From the NCBI GenBank assembly GCA_030445865.1, contig JASUSV010000002.1, positions 1-64,000 of the forward strand: 64,000 nt of DNA. Direction: 5' to 3'. Both the position numbers and the translations under genes were made by a program. The DNA comes from Clostridia bacterium. Its GTDB lineage: Bacteria > Bacillota > DSM-521 > Neomoorellales > Neomoorellaceae. Under the pieces are notes generated by a model. That model saw only the letters and a program-made list of their open reading frames with translations, did no database searches and was not told the origin of the DNA. Below, one piece after another: positions 1-8,438 of this stretch (position 1 is its first letter; each line of letters starts with the position of its first letter).

Positions 1-181
1 CGTTGGCGAGACCGAGCCCGGAGGCGGGGCCGAGGGCATGGAGGCCCGAGGCCGGCCACTGAGGCAGGATGCCGAATTGGCCGGGAACCCCGCCGAAGGC
101 GAGGGGGAGCCTACGGATCGCTGGCGAGCCCATCAGGAGCCGGCGCCAGCGCCCCGGCACGGGGAATGTTTCGGATGCATC
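1..181 (+). repeat. 255-bp structured repeat element, copy 1 (3' part)
   Basis: The window opens inside a repeat that recurs in full at 14070-14324 and 52968-53222. About the last 180 bp are present and match those copies almost throughout, ending in a right terminus (169-181) of the form TTTCGGATGCATC. It is GC-rich and full of short hairpins, for example CGCC-GAA-GGCG. The thioredoxin ribosome site follows 10 bp after the end. No protein is likely: a reading frame runs through it into trxA but is not kept in the other copies. The left end and its flanking repeat lie outside the window. Confidence 0.85.
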
Positions 182-203
182 AACTAAACGAGGAGGGTTT
201 AAT

Positions 204-530
204 ATGGGCGCGGTGATAAATGTTGATTCTTCAAGTTTTGAAGCCGAAATTTTGACGGCACCTATACCGGCGGTAGTAGATTTCTGGGCAGCCTGGTGTG
301 GCCCTTGCCGTATGATGGCTCCCGTTTTTGAGGAGCTGGCGGAAGAATATGCCGGTAGAGTAAAATTCGCCAAGCTAAACGTAGACGAAAATCAGGGTAT
401 TGCTGCCGGTTTCGGTGTGATGAGCATTCCGACTCTGATAATTTTTAAAGAGGGCCGCGAAATTAACCGCATAGTAGGCTATATGCCCAAAGAAGCCTTG
501 AAAGCCAACCTGGAAGCAGCTTTAAAGTGA
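204..530 (+). CDS. trxA: Thioredoxin
   Basis: Cytoplasmic protein disulfide reductase, 108 aa, the usual size for thioredoxin 1. The redox motif WCGPC is at residues 31-35 and the cis-proline motif IPT lies near residue 76. The ATG at 204 was chosen because AGGAGGG (191-197) sits just upstream; a longer frame from position 69 would translate the upstream repeat element. A small ferredoxin-like gene follows after 9 bp, suggesting co-transcription and a shared redox role. The gene lies directly behind a mobile-looking repeat, so its native promoter may have been displaced. Confidence 0.96.
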   Translation: MGAVINVDSSSFEAEILTAPIPAVVDFWAAWCGPCRMMAPVFEELAEEYAGRVKFAKLNVDENQGIAAGFGVMSIPTLIIFKEGREINRIVGYMPKEALKANLEAALK

Positions 531-539
531 GGGATAAAA

Positions 540-731
540 ATGCAGCAGCGCCGGGCCTATATCGACAGCCAGAAATGCAGTCAGGCTCCCAGCTGCGCTG
601 CCAGGGAACATTGCCCAACCAAGGCTATCACCCGGGAAGGGCGCGACGAGCCCTGGTATGTCGGCCCCGAATGCCGGGGATGCGGTAAATGCCTCCTGCA
701 CTGCCAACGCCAGGCCATTCGCCTTATTTGA
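540..731 (+). CDS. Small ferredoxin-like 4Fe-4S protein
   Basis: A 63-aa protein with eight cysteines except one: C13, C19 and C25 followed by proline (CX5CX5CP), then C45, C48, C51 and C55 (CX2CX2CX3C). The second group is a standard 4Fe-4S motif; the first is widened and has only three visible cysteines, so it may hold an atypical or no cluster. It begins 9 bp after trxA with GAGGGA as ribosome site, so it is probably an electron carrier expressed with thioredoxin. Its stop codon overlaps the convergent znuB-like gene by 8 bp. No specific partner can be named. Confidence 0.8.
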   Translation: MQQRRAYIDSQKCSQAPSCAAREHCPTKAITREGRDEPWYVGPECRGCGKCLLHCQRQAIRLI

Positions 732-1527
732 GGCGAACTTTTGCCCAAAGGAAGGCTAGCAGGAAGAAAAAAGTTAGCAATAAAATTATTGTAGCGCCGG
801 AAGGTAGATTCAGATAATATGATAGAAACAAGCCTCCAATTATGCTAAAAAAATTGACTGCCAGGGTCAGATACAGGAGTTGACGGTAGCTGCGGGCCAG
901 CTGATAGGCGGTGGCCGCCGGAGTGACCAGCAGGGCCGAAGCTAGAATAATGCCCACCATTTTTACGGATAGTATAACGGTTAAAGCGATAGCTGTTAGG
1001 AGACCAAAATAAAGCGGGGTCACCGGTTTGCCGGTGGCCCTAGCTGTTTCGGGATCAAAAACTATGGCCAGTAAATCCTGGAAGAATATAGCTAAAAACA
1101 CCAAGACAAAGCAGTTAATAATTGCCGTAAATTTCAAATCGCTAAGGGAAACGGCAAGGATGTTTCCAAAAAGGTAACTGAATATATCAACGTAACGGGG
1201 GTAAAATCCCAGGAGCAGAATACCAAGAGCCATGGCAGCCGTAAAGAAAATGCCGGTGCTTATATCTTCGGAGAGGCGGCCTTCTTTGTTTATCCAGCCG
1301 ATAGCCCAGGCGGTAGCGGTTGCAGTTATACCTGCGGTTAGTAAGGGATTCAAGCCGGTTACCAGCCCTACGGCAACTCCGCCGAAGGCGGCATGGGCAA
1401 TACCGGTACCGATAAAGGCGAGGCGCTTGAGGACGATGAAAAAGGAGATAATGGAGCTGGCTATGCTCAACAGGATTCCGGCCAGCAGGGCTCGTTGCAT
1501 AAAGCTATAAGTAAGCATCTCCATCAA
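724..1527 (-). CDS. znuB: Metal ABC transporter permease (ZnuB/MntB type)
   Basis: Membrane subunit of an ABC-3 family importer for zinc or manganese, 267 aa, with eight or so hydrophobic segments and the family pattern of Gly/Ala-rich helices, such as GTGIAHAAFGGVAVG near residues 40-55. It overlaps the ATPase gene upstream by 4 bp, and that gene overlaps the binding-protein gene by 4 bp, so the three are translationally coupled. The leading Fur-family gene suggests metal-dependent repression. The sequence does not settle zinc against manganese; zinc is favoured by the TroA-type lipoprotein and a likely Zur regulator. Confidence 0.9.
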   Translation of the reverse strand: MMEMLTYSFMQRALLAGILLSIASSIISFFIVLKRLAFIGTGIAHAAFGGVAVGLVTGLNPLLTAGITATATAWAIGWINKEGRLSEDISTGIFFTAAMALGILLLGFYPRYVDIFSYLFGNILAVSLSDLKFTAIINCFVLVFLAIFFQDLLAIVFDPETARATGKPVTPLYFGLLTAIALTVILSVKMVGIILASALLVTPAATAYQLARSYRQLLYLTLAVNFFSIIGGLFLSYYLNLPSGATIILLLTFFFLLAFLWAKVRLK

Positions 1528-2240
1528 GCAACACCCTTTGGCGCTGTAGCCATTTGCTTTATGATTTGTCCGGGGCTACCGGCAGCCAGTATGGTTTTAT
1601 TTAAAAGTATAAAACGCTGGGCATAATCTCCCAGCCCGGGAAGATCGTGGGAAACAACTAAAACAGTTAGCCCTAACTCCTGCTGAAGCCGGGATAGGAC
1701 GTTATAAAAATGATCCTGGGCACTTATATCAAGGCCATTTACCGGTTCATCCAGCAGGAGAAGAGAGGGTCGGTTGACCAGGGCGCGGGCCAGGAAAACG
1801 AGCTGTTGCTGGCCACCGGAAAGTTGTCCTAGGGGTTTATGGCTTAAATTTAAAAGATTAAGCAGATCCAGAGTCCTGGTAACCTGTTCTTTTTGCCTTG
1901 AATTATACCGCCAGAAAAAAAGGGGCCGGGGCAGGGCAAGAAATACGGCCTCGCTGACGGTAAGCGGAAAATTGACATCAAAAATCTGGCGCTGGGGCAG
2001 GTACCCTATTTGTCGCCTTACGCTTAAGCTTGAAGCCGGATCCTGACCCAAGACTTCCACCTTTCCGCTGCTGGGCTTAATCAACCCTAAAATGAGCCGC
2101 AGCAAAGTGGTTTTCCCGGCGCCGTTAGGTCCGACCAGGCCCACGAATTCTCCGGGGGCCAAACTAAAGTTAATATCTTCGAGTATAATTCTCCCGCCGA
2201 TTTTATAATTAATCCCCTTTAGTTCTACTATTTTGCTCAT
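1524..2240 (-). CDS. znuC: Metal ABC transporter ATP-binding protein (ZnuC type)
   Basis: Cytoplasmic ATPase that drives the metal importer, 238 aa. The Walker A motif GPNGAGKTT is at residues 37-45, the signature LSGGQQQ near 140 and Walker B LLLLDEP near 160, followed by the switch histidine in VSHD. Length and motifs are normal for the family. It overlaps both neighbours by 4 bp within the regulator-znuA-znuC-znuB unit read on the minus strand. Confidence 0.93.
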   Translation of the reverse strand: MSKIVELKGINYKIGGRIILEDINFSLAPGEFVGLVGPNGAGKTTLLRLILGLIKPSSGKVEVLGQDPASSLSVRRQIGYLPQRQIFDVNFPLTVSEAVFLALPRPLFFWRYNSRQKEQVTRTLDLLNLLNLSHKPLGQLSGGQQQLVFLARALVNRPSLLLLDEPVNGLDISAQDHFYNVLSRLQQELGLTVLVVSHDLPGLGDYAQRFILLNKTILAAGSPGQIIKQMATAPKGVA

Positions 2241-3160
2241 TTTTTACCTCCGGTTTCCGGTTCTATCTCTAAAGCTTTTTCCCAGATGGTGAGATTGGAA
2301 CGCATAAGCTCCAGGTAGTCGGTGTCGGGAGCGCCGAGAGGGTCAAGGGTGAAAACCCTGCCCTCATATTCGGCTGCCAGCAGCTGACCGATCTTAGGAT
2401 TAAATTGCGGCTCAAGCAAAATAGGGGGGTTATTAGCTGTCTTGGCCAGAGCGATTAAATTGGCAAGCTGGCGGGGAGCGGGTTCCTGTTCTGGAACTTC
2501 TTGAATAACTCCCACTTCCTTTAACCCGTAGCGGGCGGCAAAGTAACTCCAGGCGGGATGAAAAGCGATGAAATTTTTTTGCTTAGCTCGGGATAAACTT
2601 CTTTTAATATCGTTGTCTAACTGCGTTAATTCCATCTGGAACTTATTTAGATTAGCCTCGAAATAGGTTTCTTCCGGGGGTGCCAATTCGGCCAGGGCTT
2701 TTTTAATTTCCGGGGCTATATGGTCGCGAACAATTACGGGATCGAGCCAAATATGGGGGTTTTCTGCGTGGCCATACGTCCCAACTTTTTCCTCTAGGAG
2801 GCGGAGTCCCTGGGTTAGTATAATCCTTTTTATTTTCTTGTCATCCTGGGATAAACGCCCGGCCCAGTCGTCCAGGCCGGCGCCTATCTGGATAAGAAGG
2901 TCGGCCTGGGCCAAGGATTTTACTTGCTCCGGTACCGGTTCAAAACTGTGAGGGCTGCTGCCGGGCGGCAGGAGTGTGGTTATTTCTACAAGGTTGCCGC
3001 CGATCTGGCGGGTTATATCTGCAAGAGGTGGGATGGTGGCCACGACTTTGATTGTTGATTTTTCCCTTAGCGGCACCGTCGTGGCCGGCCGCGTTAAGGC
3101 GCAACCCGATCCCAAAAGCAGGAGAGTAAAGCTAAGGAATATGGCTAGGTTTTTCCGCAT
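2237..3160 (-). CDS. znuA: Metal-binding lipoprotein of ABC importer (ZnuA/TroA family)
   Basis: Extracytoplasmic solute-binding lipoprotein, 307 aa. A hydrophobic signal ends in the lipobox LGSGC with the lipid-anchored cysteine near residue 20. The ligand histidines expected for the TroA fold are visible in SPHSFEP, NPHIWLDP and FHPAW. The charged, His-rich loop found in many zinc-specific ZnuA proteins is largely missing, so manganese is not excluded. It follows the Fur-family regulator after 10 bp and overlaps znuC by 4 bp. Confidence 0.9.
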   Translation of the reverse strand: MRKNLAIFLSFTLLLLGSGCALTRPATTVPLREKSTIKVVATIPPLADITRQIGGNLVEITTLLPPGSSPHSFEPVPEQVKSLAQADLLIQIGAGLDDWAGRLSQDDKKIKRIILTQGLRLLEEKVGTYGHAENPHIWLDPVIVRDHIAPEIKKALAELAPPEETYFEANLNKFQMELTQLDNDIKRSLSRAKQKNFIAFHPAWSYFAARYGLKEVGVIQEVPEQEPAPRQLANLIALAKTANNPPILLEPQFNPKIGQLLAAEYEGRVFTLDPLGAPDTDYLELMRSNLTIWEKALEIEPETGGKK

Positions 3161-3170
3161 ATAAGCAAAC

Positions 3171-3617
3171 CTACCTTAATTTTTGTTTTTGGTAATTGCG
3201 TTCCTGGCAACGGCTGCAATAGCCGTGCAGCTCGAAAAAGTGGCCGGTTACTTTGAATTGGCCCAGCACTTTTTTAGGGGGCATCCAGCCGGCTACCGGG
3301 CAATCGGGTAAACAGGTAATTTCGCCGCAGCCAAGGCAGACCAGGTGGTAATGGTGTTCGTGCAACAGTTCAAAACAATCGTTATGGGGCGTGCCCGCCC
3401 TGATTTGGCTTACCAACCCTAATTCGACCAGCAAGCGCAGGTTACGGTAAACCGTATCCAGACTGATCTCGGGAAAAGTTTTTTGCAATTCCTGGCAGAT
3501 CTCCTGAGCAGTTTTGGGTCTGGAAGCAGCGCTTAAGATTTTAATAAGCGTCCTTCGCTGGGGCGTAGCCTTGTAACCAGATTGCTGAAGGTGTTGCAAA
3601 GCTTCCCTGGTGTCCAC
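3171..3617 (-). CDS. Fur-family metalloregulator (Zur/PerR-like)
   Basis: Dimeric DNA-binding repressor, 148 aa, with an N-terminal winged helix and a C-terminal metal-binding domain. The HEHHYHLVCLGCGE stretch supplies the His-rich regulatory site, and the CXXC pairs CLGC and CSRC form the structural zinc site. The start is GTG with AGGAG upstream. As the first gene of a transcription unit with znuABC it most likely senses the metal carried by that transporter, which favours Zur; PerR and Fur cannot be excluded from sequence alone. Confidence 0.85.
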   Translation of the reverse strand: MDTREALQHLQQSGYKATPQRRTLIKILSAASRPKTAQEICQELQKTFPEISLDTVYRNLRLLVELGLVSQIRAGTPHNDCFELLHEHHYHLVCLGCGEITCLPDCPVAGWMPPKKVLGQFKVTGHFFELHGYCSRCQERNYQKQKLR

Positions 3618-3705
3618 CGTAAATCTCCTATTTAGGAATATTATTATTAAAGTACTTCTAATTTATTCGCTATCCAAAAAAAAATTCCTCCCTGATTAAA
3701 AATTT

Positions 3706-3797
3706 AGCCGCCGGTTGTAGCCGGCGGCTTGGGAGAGGAGAAACCGGAGGAAGAGCTCATGGGGGAGGGTTAATTTGGATAACCCTAAGCTCTTTTC
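3706..3797 (+). promoter_or_regulatory. Structured leader with terminator-like hairpin
   Basis: The 302-bp gap between the Fur-family gene and the beta-helix gene holds two strong structures. Hairpin one (3706-3729) has a 9-bp stem around TTGTAG. The second nests AGGGTTA/TAACCCT (3766-3772 / 3780-3786) inside AAGAGCT/AGCTCTT (3751-3757 / 3788-3794) and is followed by TTTTCC, which looks like an intrinsic terminator about 125 bp before the gene start. Between them GGAGG (3746-3750) precedes ATG GGG GAG GGT TAA at 3759, a possible four-codon leader peptide. I do not recognise a known riboswitch. Confidence 0.5.
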
Positions 3798-3919
3798 CAG
3801 TTACTATTATGGTTATTTCAAAGCGGTTTTATACATCTTTCTAAAAAATTTTTAGCAGGAATTCGGGGTTTTGGCGTCGAAAGAACAAGGAAAATATTGG
3901 TTCAGGAGAGAAGCCGGGT

Positions 3920-6808
3920 TTGCGTTTGGTTAAGCTTATACTTTTTTGTTCCACCTTTGCTTTTTTAACCGCCGCCGGTTTTTTCTGCAGAGCCCCGCTT
4001 AGCGTAGCAGAAGAGGTATATAAGGTACATAATCAGTCTCGGAACGTTTTTTATTCTACCTTGCAAGCAGCTATGGACGATGCCCGACCGGGCGAGTTTC
4101 TTAAGATATTGGCTCCGGGAACGGTTTTCCCTGAAAATATTACCTGGATCGCTGATAATTTAACTCTGGATCTTAACGGCAGCAGCATTTGCCCGGCGGC
4201 GGGGAGTGCCATAAATTTTGCCGGTAACGTAACCAAAGCCACGTTAATAAATTCCCGGCCAGAAGATGGCCTTTATGAAATCAGCGGTGACGTTGGGATT
4301 ACGGCCGGGGGCGGCGAATTTATTTTAGATCGGGTTAGCATTAAAGCTTCCAGTAAGGCTATTGGGATTAACGGCGGGGGTTCCTTAAATTATCAAGGCG
4401 GGAATATTAAAAGCGCCGGTGGCGGCATCGAGATTGGACAGGCAGGCGATTTTTCTCTTCGATTACGTAACGTAGCCTTCGATGTTGCCGGTGGTATAGG
4501 CTTGAATTTGAGCGCTATGATAGATAGTTCGGTGCAGGTAGAGGTTTACGGGTGCACTTTCCTTACCGGCGGCCGATCAAGTTTAAGGGTGGCGGGAGAC
4601 CGGGTACAGGTGCTTATCGAGAATTGCGCGTTCAGCAGCAGCAATCAAAATGAGACCGCTTTTTTGGTGAGTATTTCAGGGAGAGCGGGTTCGGCCACCC
4701 TGGCGGCAAACGATTTTCAGACGTTAGCCCAGCAGACCGCTTTTCTAAACGGCCTGAGTGAAATAGAGCTTATTGATAACTGGGTTCGCCCTGCTTTAGG
4801 CGGGCAAAGCAAAATACCTAATTACGTTTTTCAGGCTGAGGCCATCCCGGGCGGGAGCATTATAGCTGAAAATAACCTTATTGAATCGCCTGCCGGCGTA
4901 ACCGCTGCCTTTTTAAAAGCTCCAGGCGGACAGGTAAAAGCCGTCGGTAATCAAATCGGCCCGCCTCGGTACGGTTCTATTTATCAGGGGTTAGAAGTGG
5001 AAACTGCTACCGCCCTGGTAGAGGATAATGCATTGAAGGGTGTAATTGGAACCGGCCTTTACCTTAAAGGCTTGACATCCTGCGAAGGCAAAAACAACTA
5101 CGTCGATAACTCGCTCACAAATGCCCAGGGCACAGGCTTAAAGATTGTTTCCTCTTCCGGAGTTAGAATTAGCGGCGGCGGCCTGGCCCATACCAGCACG
5201 GGGGTATATATAGATGCCAGCGAAGTGGAGGTAGAGGGTCTAGAGATAACCGGCGCGGCCAGGAGAGGCATCTATAGTTCTAATAGCGAACTCGTTTTAC
5301 AGGATGCTTTTGTGCAGGGTCCTACGCCGGAAGGATCTGGTCTCGAAGGCATTTTAACCGACGGTGGTAGCATATTAGTTGAAGCGAGCCGGATAAGCGG
5401 TTTCCGGAAGGGTATCTCTTTGAATAGCTGTGCGTTTACTTTACAGAGGAACACAATAACCGGCAATACCACCGGCATTTATTTAACCGGTACGGCCAGG
5501 GGTAGCCTACAAGGCAATCTAATCAAAGGCAATGAAACCGGCGTTGATCTGGCCGGTTTTGCACCCGGTAATCTCAATTTGCACGGCAACGACATTTACG
5601 GTAACTCGGCGTTGGGGTTGAGCAATAAATCTGCCGCTTCTGTTGATCTGAACCTCAATTATTGGGGGAAAATTAGCGGACCCTACCATGCGGAGCTCAA
5701 CCCTGACGGCAAAGGCAATGCCGCAGAAGGAGAAATGGTGCTGTTTCCCTGGGCTACGTCCGGTTTTTCTTGTGATGCCGAGGGGCCGTGGGTAAAACTC
5801 CTGTCGCCTGCCACCGGAATTTTAGTGCAGGGCCCCGTTGACATTAAGGTTTCTACCGGAGATGACGCCTGGATTGATCATGTGGCGTTGGAAATATTGG
5901 GTCCTGACGGCCGGTTGGAGTTTAGCCGGGTTCTCGAGGAAGAGCCATGGGAATTTACCTGGGATAATACCGGGTGGGCCGATGGCCGATATATTCTAAA
6001 GGCCAAAGCGCAGGATGCTGCCGGAAATATTGCTATGGATGCTGTAGAACTACTGCTCGACCGCCAACCGCCGCAGAATACCATGATAAAAATTAATGGC
6101 GGCGCTCGGTATACTACCGAACTGGAAGTCGAGCTTTCATTGGCAGCCGAGGATATGGCCGGGGTGGAGTCTGTGATCATAAGCAATAGCCCCGATTTTA
6201 GCCATGCCGCCTGGGGAACCTTTGTTTCTGTTAGGACCTGGGAACTTGCTGCAGGCCCTGACGGTCCCCGGCAGGTTTATGCCCGCTTTCGCGATCCGGC
6301 CGGGAATATTTCCGCCGTCGCCGAAGCGGAAATAAGAGTCGATCGGACGCCTCCGGCCACGCCGGGCCTTATTTCGCCGGGGCCAGATGAAATGTTGGCT
6401 GATCTCCTGCCGCATTTTCAGTGGCAGGAGGTGAATGATTTTTCCGGGGTCAGCTATTGTTTGGAGCTTTCCCAGGGCGCCAATTTTAGCCAGCCTTTGG
6501 TGTCCTTAACTACAGACCAGGCGGAATATACTCTGAATGCCATAAAACTTGAAAAAGGAAAGATCTATTACTGGCGGGTCTGCGCCGTAGATGGGGCCGG
6601 GCATCGCTCCGGGTGGGCGGTAAGGAGTTTTAAGACTTCTTTCTCCGAAAACCATCCCCGTCGTGACAAATCCGAACCGTCGGATTCCGAAGCCGCGGAA
6701 TTGCCTAAGTTATACCTTGTACCTGCGCCTTTAGTAAAATTATTACCTTTCTTGTACGGTTATAACTACCTGGCTTTACCTCAAATATTATACATCCTGT
6801 TGAAATAA
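3920..6808 (+). CDS. Secreted right-handed beta-helix protein with Ig/FN3-like C-terminal domains
   Basis: A 962-aa exported protein. Residues 1-30 form a signal peptide. Residues about 90-590 show the irregular Gly/Asn/Ile-rich turns of a parallel beta-helix (PbH1/pectate-lyase-like), with repeats such as NTITGNTTGIYLTG. From about 610 there are two Ig-like modules with the pattern DGxYxLxAxAxDxAGN, then a fibronectin-III-like module with YYWRVCAVDGAG near 890, and a short hydrophobic tail. Start is TTG at 3920 behind CAGGAGAG. It probably binds or cleaves surface polysaccharide, but no catalytic residues are identifiable. It is alone in its transcription unit behind a structured leader. Confidence 0.8.
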   Translation: MRLVKLILFCSTFAFLTAAGFFCRAPLSVAEEVYKVHNQSRNVFYSTLQAAMDDARPGEFLKILAPGTVFPENITWIADNLTLDLNGSSICPAAGSAINFAGNVTKATLINSRPEDGLYEISGDVGITAGGGEFILDRVSIKASSKAIGINGGGSLNYQGGNIKSAGGGIEIGQAGDFSLRLRNVAFDVAGGIGLNLSAMIDSSVQVEVYGCTFLTGGRSSLRVAGDRVQVLIENCAFSSSNQNETAFLVSISGRAGSATLAANDFQTLAQQTAFLNGLSEIELIDNWVRPALGGQSKIPNYVFQAEAIPGGSIIAENNLIESPAGVTAAFLKAPGGQVKAVGNQIGPPRYGSIYQGLEVETATALVEDNALKGVIGTGLYLKGLTSCEGKNNYVDNSLTNAQGTGLKIVSSSGVRISGGGLAHTSTGVYIDASEVEVEGLEITGAARRGIYSSNSELVLQDAFVQGPTPEGSGLEGILTDGGSILVEASRISGFRKGISLNSCAFTLQRNTITGNTTGIYLTGTARGSLQGNLIKGNETGVDLAGFAPGNLNLHGNDIYGNSALGLSNKSAASVDLNLNYWGKISGPYHAELNPDGKGNAAEGEMVLFPWATSGFSCDAEGPWVKLLSPATGILVQGPVDIKVSTGDDAWIDHVALEILGPDGRLEFSRVLEEEPWEFTWDNTGWADGRYILKAKAQDAAGNIAMDAVELLLDRQPPQNTMIKINGGARYTTELEVELSLAAEDMAGVESVIISNSPDFSHAAWGTFVSVRTWELAAGPDGPRQVYARFRDPAGNISAVAEAEIRVDRTPPATPGLISPGPDEMLADLLPHFQWQEVNDFSGVSYCLELSQGANFSQPLVSLTTDQAEYTLNAIKLEKGKIYYWRVCAVDGAGHRSGWAVRSFKTSFSENHPRRDKSEPSDSEAAELPKLYLVPAPLVKLLPFLYGYNYLALPQILYILLK

Positions 6809-6827
6809 TTTCGGTTTCTCCCAAGCG

Positions 6828-7322
6828 CTAACTTAGTTTCCGGCAGTATTCCTTATATGCCTCAAGCCACTGGGGGTTCTCCCTGAAAAAACCCACCAGC
6901 TGCATGATGCAGGTCAAAGTTTCCCTGCTCAAGTTATGTTCGATCTTTTCGGTGTCTTCCAGGATGTTAGCCGTGGTGCCGATGATCTTTAGGAATTCCT
7001 CCAGTATCTTATGCCTTTCCAGTAGGTAGGCCCCGATTTCCCTCCCTTTAGCCGACAGCCTGATTACGCCGTATTTTTCATAGACAAGATAATTATTCTC
7101 CGCCAGCCGTTGCACCATTTTAGTGGCCGAAGATGGCTGCACGTTAAGGGCAGTTGATAATTCCTGTAGCCTGGCAAAGCCGTCGGCGGCAGATAATCTG
7201 TAAATCATTTCCAGATAATCTTCCATGCTGGGCGTTAGGGGATTCTCTTCCTGATTTAAAAGGGCATAGCCGCGGAAGGTATGAAACATCTCTTTATTTT
7301 GGCCTGCGAGCATCCTAGCCAC
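6828..7322 (-). CDS. DtxR/MntR-family iron- or manganese-dependent regulator
   Basis: Metal-activated repressor, about 164 aa. After a roughly 30-residue extension the sequence TPSMEDYLEMIYRL and the helix-turn-helix segment QPSSATKMVQRLAENNYLVYEKYG closely follow MntR. Ligand positions H (RHKILEEFL), E and H (IEHNLSRE) of the metal sites are present. Two starts are possible: GTG at 7322 or ATG at 7313, the latter better spaced from GAGGTGG. It is divergent from feoAB, which suggests it controls ferrous iron uptake in response to Fe(II) or Mn(II). Confidence 0.88.
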   Translation of the reverse strand: MARMLAGQNKEMFHTFRGYALLNQEENPLTPSMEDYLEMIYRLSAADGFARLQELSTALNVQPSSATKMVQRLAENNYLVYEKYGVIRLSAKGREIGAYLLERHKILEEFLKIIGTTANILEDTEKIEHNLSRETLTCIMQLVGFFRENPQWLEAYKEYCRKLS

Positions 7323-7464
7323 CTCGCCTGATTATTACCATCATACGCTTGAAGTTAAATAAATAATACTGCAGTTTAGCGGTCGCCAACTTTTTTGGCG
7401 GTGTCAAAAATAGAGGTAACGTCATAATATCTAGCAAAATTCTTTTGGCGAGGTGCAGAGGTAT

Positions 7465-7740
7465 ATGGGGATGGGGTTCAATGATGGCTTGAAATCGTTG
7501 GCAGAATTACCCGTGAGATCTTTTGCTTACGTGGTTACAGTTGGCGGGCAGGGTCTAACCAGGCGCCGGCTGCTGGATCTGGGTTTTGTACCCGGGACCT
7601 TAATTGAAGTAATCCGCTCCGGCCCCTGCGGTGACCCGGTGGCCTACGGCGTGAGGGGAACGACGGTTGCCTTGCGGCGCGAAGCAGCGGGAGAAATCCA
7701 GGTCAAAGCCGCGGGGAAGGGGTGGCCCGGATGGGCTTAA
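7465..7740 (+). CDS. feoA: FeoA, SH3-like accessory protein of ferrous iron uptake
   Basis: Small cytoplasmic beta-barrel protein, 91 aa from this start, that works with FeoB. The family pattern is visible in LTRRRLLDLGFVPGTLIEV followed by DPVAYGVRGTTVALRREAA. The ATG at 7465 is preferred because GAGGTG lies 9 bases upstream; a GTG at 7453 in the same frame falls inside that ribosome site. Its end overlaps the FeoB GTPase gene by 10 bp, so the genes are coupled. Confidence 0.9.
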   Translation: MGMGFNDGLKSLAELPVRSFAYVVTVGGQGLTRRRLLDLGFVPGTLIEVIRSGPCGDPVAYGVRGTTVALRREAAGEIQVKAAGKGWPGWA

Positions 7741-8438
7741 ATAACCCTGTGCAGTTATGCGTCACCCTGGTCGGAAATCCCAATACTGGCAAGAGCACCA
7801 TATTTAATGCTTTGACCGGCCTGCGCCAGCACACGGGCAACTGGCCGGGCAAGACGGTTTTGACGGCCCGGGGAGTCTATCATTATAAAGGCAGGGAATT
7901 TTTGCTTATAGATTTGCCTGGAACCTATTCCCTGGTAGCTAACTCGCCTGAGGAACGCGTCGCCCGCGATTTCCTTTTTTTTGGCCACCCAGATGCGACG
8001 GTAGTGGTTGCCGATGCCACCTGCCTGGAGCGCAATCTCAACCTTGCGCTCCAGGTTATGGAAATTACTTCTAGAGTTATAGTGTGCGTTAACTTGATAG
8101 ATGAAGCTAGAAAGAAAAATCTAAATATAAATATAGCCGTTCTGGCCCGGGAATTAGGCGTGCCGGTGGTAGCCACGGCTGCCAGGACGGGCCAAGGTCT
8201 TGATGAGTTAAAAGACCTTATCTATGCCGTTGCTTGCGGGTATATCACCCCCTGCCCCCGTGAAATTGGATATGGCCATTACATTGAAGAAAGGCTTCAA
8301 AAACTGCTGCCCTTGATACAACCTTATGTTTCGGAACGCCGCCAGGCGAGGTGGCTGGCCTTGCGCCTGCTGGAAGGAGATGAAAGCCTCCTGGAAACCT
8401 GGGCAAACAAACATCTTAGGGATGATAGCTATGACTAA
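7731..8438 (+). CDS. feoB: FeoB GTPase domain protein (separate polypeptide)
   Basis: Cytoplasmic G protein domain of the ferrous iron transporter, about 235 aa. G1 is GNPNTGKST (about residues 13-21), G3 is DLPGTYS and G4 is NLIDE. The usual FeoB polypeptide continues into the membrane channel, but here it stops in the helical GDI region (LETWANKHLRDDS). The membrane half begins as a separate gene overlapping by 8 bp (ATGACTAA). AAGGGG precedes the ATG at 7731. The split looks stable rather than a sequencing error because the second gene has its own well-spaced ribosome site. Confidence 0.88.
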   Translation: MGLNNPVQLCVTLVGNPNTGKSTIFNALTGLRQHTGNWPGKTVLTARGVYHYKGREFLLIDLPGTYSLVANSPEERVARDFLFFGHPDATVVVADATCLERNLNLALQVMEITSRVIVCVNLIDEARKKNLNINIAVLARELGVPVVATAARTGQGLDELKDLIYAVACGYITPCPREIGYGHYIEERLQKLLPLIQPYVSERRQARWLALRLLEGDESLLETWANKHLRDDSYD

